Shown here in pieces: positions 58,386 through 64,000 of a DNA stretch of 64,000 nucleotides. Under the pieces are notes generated by a model, which made no database searches, had not been told where the DNA came from, and was given only the letters and a program-made list of their open reading frames with translations. A program made the position numbers and the translations under genes. The stretch is from NCBI GenBank assembly GCA_030272155.1, contig CP126193.1:1612001-1676000 (forward strand), given 5' to 3'. This DNA is from Tetradesmus obliquus. Taxonomy: Eukaryota > Chlorophyta > Chlorophyceae > Sphaeropleales > Scenedesmaceae. How positions within the stretch are numbered: the first letter of the stretch is position 1; the number at the start of each line of letters is the position of its first letter.

Positions 58386-61239
58386 AGCGGCTGCACATGC
58401 ATATGCCTGCAGCAGCAGCAGGGGCAGCAGCAGCAGCAGCAGGGGCAGTGGCAGCAGCTTGGGGTCGTCCCAAGTGGGAAATGGAGCTCTGTGTTTGCTA
58501 CAGGCTGACGCTAGCATACAGCAGGTTTGTATGCAGCTTGCAGCGGCAGTGGCGGCAGCTTGTGGGAATAGCAGGCGCTGGAAGCCGTTTGGCAGGTGTA
58601 TGTGGAATGTTCAGCTACATCAGCAGGCTGCAGATTTATCAACTGGTGGCAGAAAGCAGTGTGCGTGTGGCATTGGAGGTGAAATATCGCAGTCATCAGT
58701 TTCTGCTGCATGCCCTACCTGCTGGAACAGGGCTAGCATCATCAGCCTTCTTGTGTTTGATCTTGGCGCACTTCAGCTCAGTTGCCAGCTTCAGACGCAT
58801 GCTCTTGGAGTTGATTGCACCACACCCGCTACCTCCATCTACGTGACACAGCTGCATGCAGCTGCAGCTTCTGCTTGGCAGTTGCCTTTGCTGCGCAGCA
58901 CAGCTTTTTGGGTTCAAGCTTGGCATTGGCAGTTGTGCTGCGTTGGTAGTAGTAGTGGTGCGTTGGGTGCTGCTTTGTGGCAGTATGCGTGCATGGCAGC
59001 TGCATCGGGGCGTGCCATGCGTCATCATCATCGCCGAAGTCTCTGTCATATGAACTGAAGTAGCATGGCTGGAAGCCTGGTAGTAGGCTCGGCTGGCCCG
59101 TGTTGGGCGATTGTGCGTGTATGGTGTGTTCCTGTGTCCAGCACGGGCGTTGTGTTACAAAGGCGCCAGCTGGCATGCCGCATGCGCATGGGCATGCCGT
59201 GCGTGTGCACAACTGCAGTGTGTCTGTTCAGTATCGCATGTACTGTCATGCTGGCTACATGTGCCTGAGCTTGCCTGCGCTTCAGCTGTCCAGGTCACGC
59301 TCGCTGCTTACGTTGACAGCTGACAGGTTGTGTTTGCGCGCAACCAGCATCAGCTACGCATCCTGCCTCTTTGTCCCGGCGCACTGTGCACAGTGTGCAG
59401 CGGTGGCACACACATCAGGTGATGCAGTTGTGTGCTACTGAGTTGCTGATCAGAACAGCAGCGTTGGCAAGCTAAGGTACCGTTGTGTTCAGGGTCCCAT
59501 ATATGGCCCTTGCTGCTTGGACTTGCGTGCCGCGCGGCTTATGCTGCTCAGTCTGTTGTGTAGTGCGTACCTCAGGTTAGCTACAAGCTCTTTTTCTGTG
59601 TTGCCACAGTCTGTCGGTCAATAGCGCATGGAGGAATGACGATACCTTATTGCAGGCAATGGCTGTGGCTGCCTGCAGCACTTTGTTGTGTCTCCTCAGC
59701 TGTTTTGTGGCGTTGTTTGTTCGGTGTGGCTATCGCGCTCATACATAGCTGCCTGCCACGCCTTGCAGGCAGCCTGATGTGACTTTGCAGTGCAGAAGAG
59801 ACTAGAACGACATTTTGGTGTTGATCAGGTGTGTGTGGCCCAAAGTGACTAATGCTAGCAGGACTTAAGACCGACTGCTGGGATGTCTTGAAGAGAGCAA
59901 AGCTGGGGGCAGATGCATGTTTCCTGCTGGTGTGTGTGGCACATGGATGCTGCTTGAGCACGGTGCAGGTTGTGCATTTCACATCGTACTCGCAACCGTT
60001 AGCAGCGCGCTTGTGCAGAGAGACGTGGTCGGTTGTGGTATCAGCTCTTCAGGTTGGGAGGGGGTGCACCATTGTCATACGCAGCATGCATGGCCAGCAG
60101 CTGCTGCAAGTACAGCGCTGCAGCAGCCTATCACTGCTGCTCTGGGCCCGTGTGCCTGGCTTGCTGCAGCAGCCCCTTCCATAAGCACCCGCTTTGCATA
60201 GAATAATAGGGCTGTGCTTGCCTAACGCTCTGTTTGCCTGTGCTAGTCTTGCTTGCTCAGGCGGGATGCTGGTTCTGGACAACATGATTTCTCGTTGCGG
60301 CGCTTGCTGCGACAGCTGGCGCTAGACAAACTGTGCCGCCATATGCTGCGCTGTGCTGGCTTGGTCGCTGCTGTGCAGCTGCAGCAGCACAGCTGGGCCG
60401 TGGTCTAGCAGCATCTGTTGCTGGCATTTCCAAGTCATCGCTTGCCTGAGGTGCACTCGGTACAGTCAGCGTCTGCTGATTACGAGGATGATGGAGCGGG
60501 TTGTTGAGGTGCTGCGGTTCAGTTTTCCGAACACATCTAAAAGCAAGGCGTGGGTGGGCGGTATGTCTTCAGCTCAGCTGTTGTCACATTGTTGCTGGTG
60601 GTGTCACCATGCGCTAGGAAGCCGGCTTGCATCCTCAGCTGTGCCTGTGCACAGCTGGACTTGCATCAATGAACTGGCCAGATGCCACTCAGTGAAGCAC
60701 TTTCAAACTTGTCGCACAACACCTGGCAGCGCCCCAACGGTTTCGAGGGTGCTTTGTGGCACAGCACATAGCAGCACTGTTTATGTCCGCTGCATTGTGG
60801 CGAAGCTGCTGCAGCAGTTGTCGATGCATTTCACCATTCCATGTGTCATGTGGTGCTTTTGGTTGCACAGGGCCCCTGACGCCACCCCAGCAGCAGGATC
60901 AGTAACAGCGTTCCAGTGTTTTGCTCAGCAAGGGTGCCCTTTTTTCCTGGCACATGTCGTGCCGCACAGGCTGCACCCATCGTTGCGGCTCAGATCATTT
61001 TGAACGCCCCAGCAGTCGTTTGGAGCAGGGGTTTTGCGGCTGCTGTACTAGGCCCCAGGGGTTCAGGGTGCACAGCAGGTGTTTGCATGAAATGGCAGTG
61101 TTGCAATCCTGCAGAATTTGGAGCAGGGTGCTGTTGCCTGCCTCAGGAACTGGGTTATGGGCCCTATTGAAACGATGTCACAGTCCGTCTGCAGTGCCTT
61201 ATCGTAGCCTGATCTAGTGCCAACAGCAGCATTAGCAGG
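58386..61239. other. Non-coding region
   Basis: About 2.85 kb between two plus-strand genes: 3' UTR of the TFIIS-N gene, spacer, and the promoter of the RNase P subunit gene. It starts with CAG-rich DNA (58411-58450). Scattered open frames are Cys/Trp/His-rich and I could not link any as exons. Confidence 0.45.
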
Positions 61240-62235
61240 ATGTCGCAGAGAAGGCCCATGCGGGCTCAGAGCAGGAAGGCAGTTGCCGAACTGCCGGAGG
61301 CAGCAAGGGTGAACTTCTTAACCGCAGCAGCGCAGCTGTACTCGACGTCTTTGCCGACTCTGTCGACCCACCTCGGCCAGCAAGCCCTACAGGTCAGTCT
61401 CACAGCACCAGGACTAATCGAATGCCTCAAAAAGCGAGTTTCTGTGTTAAAATATAATGCTTTGATGCACATAGCTATACCTGTGCTGCAACATGCGCAC
61501 GCACCTAAGTTGGCTGCTGCTCATGCTGCTGCCATGCTGCTGCTGGCACCTGGGCTTCTGTGTAAGAGCCGGTAGATAGCCACCACATCCCAACAGTGCA
61601 CGTTGTGCTGATGCCCAGTTAGATCCTCTTGAGCTGTCATCACCGTGTGCTGCGTTGCTGGTCCTGTTCTCCCTCTGCTGCATCCAGTACGCGGACGCGC
61701 ACCAGCTACTTGCGTCATCCCTTGCTGCCAAGTCCCAGCTGTGCCGCAAGTGTGGTAGCCCCCTCAATCAACACACTTGCAGTGACGTGCACATTGCCTG
61801 GCTCTCATCCAGCGCAAGCAAGCGCCTGTCAAAGAACCTGCCTGCTGCAGCAGCTGCAGGCAGCAGGAGCAGGGCGGCAGCGCAGCGGCAGCGCAACACA
61901 GTGGCAGCTGTGCGCGTGTGCATGGTGAGTCTGGCATCGGCCGAGCCCTGTGGGCTGCTTGGTATCTTTGACCTGTCTTCTGCATTGGCGTAGCCTGGCC
62001 TGACCAACGCACAACGTGCAACAGTGAACCCTGGATCACCCGTCACCAAAACTACACCATCTCACTGCGCACTGCCCTTGCAGGCCTGCCAGCAGCCGTC
62101 TGCGCGGCCCTTCCTGTCACTCAGCCTTGCTCAGAAGCACCTGGCCAGGGAGGGCCACGAGGGGGTGCCTGTTACCGGCAACATCCCACAGCAGCAGGCC
62201 AGCACAGCCAAGCAGAAGCAGCTGCAGCGGCGAGC

Positions 62236-62278
<43 letters not shown>

Positions 62279-62523
62279 GAAGAGGAGGAGCGGCAGAGAC
62301 AAGCAGCACAACAGCAGCAGCAGCAGCAGTCATCAAAGCGGCCGCTAGGGGCTGATGCTGCGGCTGGTCCTGCTGCTGCTGATGCCGCTGCTGCTGAGCA
62401 CCCTGCAAAGCGCAGAGCAGTAGTGGTGCAGCTGGTGCAGGTTCAAAAGCCTGAGGTGCAGCAGCAGCAGCAGCAGCAACAGCCTGCATCACCAGAGTTG
62501 GAAAGCTTGCATCAACATCATCA

Positions 62524-62558
<35 letters not shown>

Positions 62559-63508
62559 TTCTGATGGTGCAGCAGGCCGGCTTACAGCATGAACAGCCAG
62601 CGCCATCCAAAGCAGCACCATTGGCTGATGCTGCAGACATGGATGCAGACGCAACGGCATCAGCGCTGGCTACTAGTATGCCTGCAGATGCAGCGCAGGT
62701 GCCTGTGCAGCCAGTTGACTGTGGTCTGCACACGACTGCGGCAGAGCATGATGGCCGGCTGCTGGAAGCTGCAGCAGTTGGAGAACTTGGCTATGAGAAG
62801 CAGCTGGCGCAGGCGCAAAACAAGCAGCAGCAGGAGCAGCAGCAGCAGCAGGAACAGCAGCAGGAGCAAGAACAGCAGCAGGAGCAGCAGCAGGAACAGC
62901 AGCAAGAGCAGCAGCAGGAGCAGCAGCAAGAACAGCAGCAAGAACAGCAGCAGGCGCAGGAGTGGCAGCAGCAGGAGCGGCAGAAGCAGGAGCAGCAGCA
63001 GCAGGAGCAGCAGCAGCAGCTACAGCAGCAGCAGCAGCAGGAGCAATGGCCACATGATGCACCTGCAGCTACAGCAGGTGCTGGCGCTGCAGCTGGTGGT
63101 GGCGGTGGTGGTTCTTCTGCCGCTGCTGATATTGAGGCTGTGCTGACTGCTCAGCCTGTCTCGCCGCACATCGGTGGAGCAGCTGAGACAGCTCCTGCTG
63201 CTGAAGGTGATGCAAACAGAGCAACAGCAGTGCCTGCAGCGCCTGCAGTGCAGGCAAGCGCATGTGGTGTCACAGCAGGCACTGGTGGTGTGCTGTATGC
63301 AAGCGCAGTGCTCCGCGTAGCGGCAGCAGAGGTACAGCAAGAAGCTGCGGCGCTGGACCGCCAAGTTTTGATCGCAGCAGGACATGCGTTGACAGAACGA
63401 GTAGCAGCTGCGGCTGATGCACACCCTGAGCCAGCAGCAGAAGCAGCAGCAGCAGGAGAGCAAGGTTGCCGGTTGGCACCAGCTGTGCCAGATGAGCTGG
63501 CATTACCT

Positions 63509-63566
<58 letters not shown>

Positions 63567-64000
63567 CAGATGTGGCTGCTCCCACCGAAGCAGCGAGTGC
63601 GCTGGGTACGGCATCACAGCCTGATGGCAGAGGGCAGGTGCACGAGGCAGCTCAGCAGCAAGGCACTGCAGCTGCTGCTGCTGAATGTGACCAGACCCAG
63701 CAGGAACAGCAGCAGCAGCAGCAGCAGCAGCAGAGTGTGGCTGGCGCAGCGCTGCAGGGCGATGCAAGCCTGGCAGCAACAGGTGCAGCAACAGGTGCAG
63801 TGACAGCTGGCCACAGCCAGGAAGCTGCAGCAGCTGATGAGGGTGATGGTGCTGGTGCCGCAGAGGAGGCAGTGCCTTCTTCTGTGCAAATCGCGTCAGC
63901 AGTACCAACTCCAGCAGGGGTGAGCAATGAGCTTGCTGTTGTTTGTGACGGCGGAGCTTCTGTAGCAGAAGCAGAAGAACTAGCAGCAGCAGAACAAGAA
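61240..64000 (+). CDS. RNase P/MRP protein subunit Rpp21/Rpr2 with long Gln/Ala tail (3' end outside window)
   Basis: Exons 61240-61392, 61688-61924 and 62084 to beyond 64000, all phase 0. The first two and the start of the third form a Rpp21/Rpr2 (Snm1) protein, the zinc-binding subunit of RNase P, which trims tRNA 5' ends, or of RNase MRP. Visible are an N-terminal helix (RVNFLTAAAQLYSTSLPTLS), then CRKCGSPL (first CxxC), an Arg-rich stretch (RSRAAAQRQR) where human Rpp21 has its basic patch, and VCMACQQ (second CxxC) at the exon 2/3 join. Rpp21 is normally 120-160 residues. Here the third exon continues open for more than 630 codons of Gln/Glu/Ala-rich repeat sequence without a stop up to the window edge. 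A gtgagc at 63919 might be a donor. Either the tail is part of this protein or a downstream gene is fused. Confidence 0.85.
62821..63055 (+). repeat. CAGCAGGAGCAG-type coding repeat
   Basis: An imperfect array of CAG, GAG and CAA codons in exon 3 of the Rpp21-like gene encoding alternating Gln and Glu (QQQEQQQEQ...). Further pure CAG blocks (62238-62275, 62530-62558) and GCA blocks (63510-63563) in the same frame give polyGln and polyAla. Confidence 0.9.

Overview
The window is nuclear DNA of a eukaryote with spliced genes, most likely a chlorophycean green alga (Sphaeropleales or a relative). This is inferred from moderately high GC, GT-AG introns of a few hundred bases in nearly every gene, donors of the gtgagt/gtgcgt/gtgggt type, pervasive CAG/CTG microsatellites giving polyGln and polyAla runs, TGTAA-type poly(A) signals, and plant-type protein families (CBP60-like, RFRER-type bZIP, organelle-targeted proteins). 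Nothing looks prokaryotic, viral or plasmid-like. I found no rRNA, tRNA, CRISPR array or transposon ORF. All gene models were built by hand from splice sites and reading phase; exon coordinates are in each entry.

Layout. 1-2279: no gene, probably the 3' UTR of an upstream gene. 2280-13308 (+): a 17-exon CBP60-like calmodulin-binding transcription factor with a Gln-rich tail. 13309-17451: non-coding, between convergent genes. 17452-29947 (all -): a Ser/Thr kinase, an F-box/WD40 protein, an F-box-type leucine-rich-repeat protein and the GPI mannosyltransferase PIG-M. 29948-30377: divergent promoter. 30378-31571 (+): a small DnaJ-type zinc-finger protein. 32737-36385 (+): a multi-span membrane protein with a transit-peptide-like N-terminus. 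36386-40896: non-coding, with a 51-bp minisatellite. 40897-46289 (-): a bZIP transcription factor in eight exons. 48682-49320 (+): an orphan protein. 50328-52077 (+): a likely PEX11-type peroxisomal protein. 52602-54427 (+): anaphase-promoting-complex subunit APC10/DOC1. 55076-58385 (+): a TFIIS-N domain protein. 61240 to the window end (+): RNase P/MRP subunit Rpp21/Rpr2 with a very long Gln/Ala-rich tail, cut by the window edge.

The genes do not form one pathway; they are housekeeping and regulatory genes (transcription, ubiquitin ligases, GPI anchors, tRNA processing, peroxisomes). The most striking feature is structural. In the CBP60-like and bZIP genes, short stretches spanning exon-intron junctions are repeated once to several times inside the adjacent intron ('splice-junction echoes'), each copy carrying its own donor or acceptor. 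In addition, many 3' splice sites are the end of a (CTG)n tract that finishes in CAG, while exons carry the complementary (CAG)n as polyGln. Together these suggest that introns here grow by repeat expansion and tandem duplication of splice junctions.
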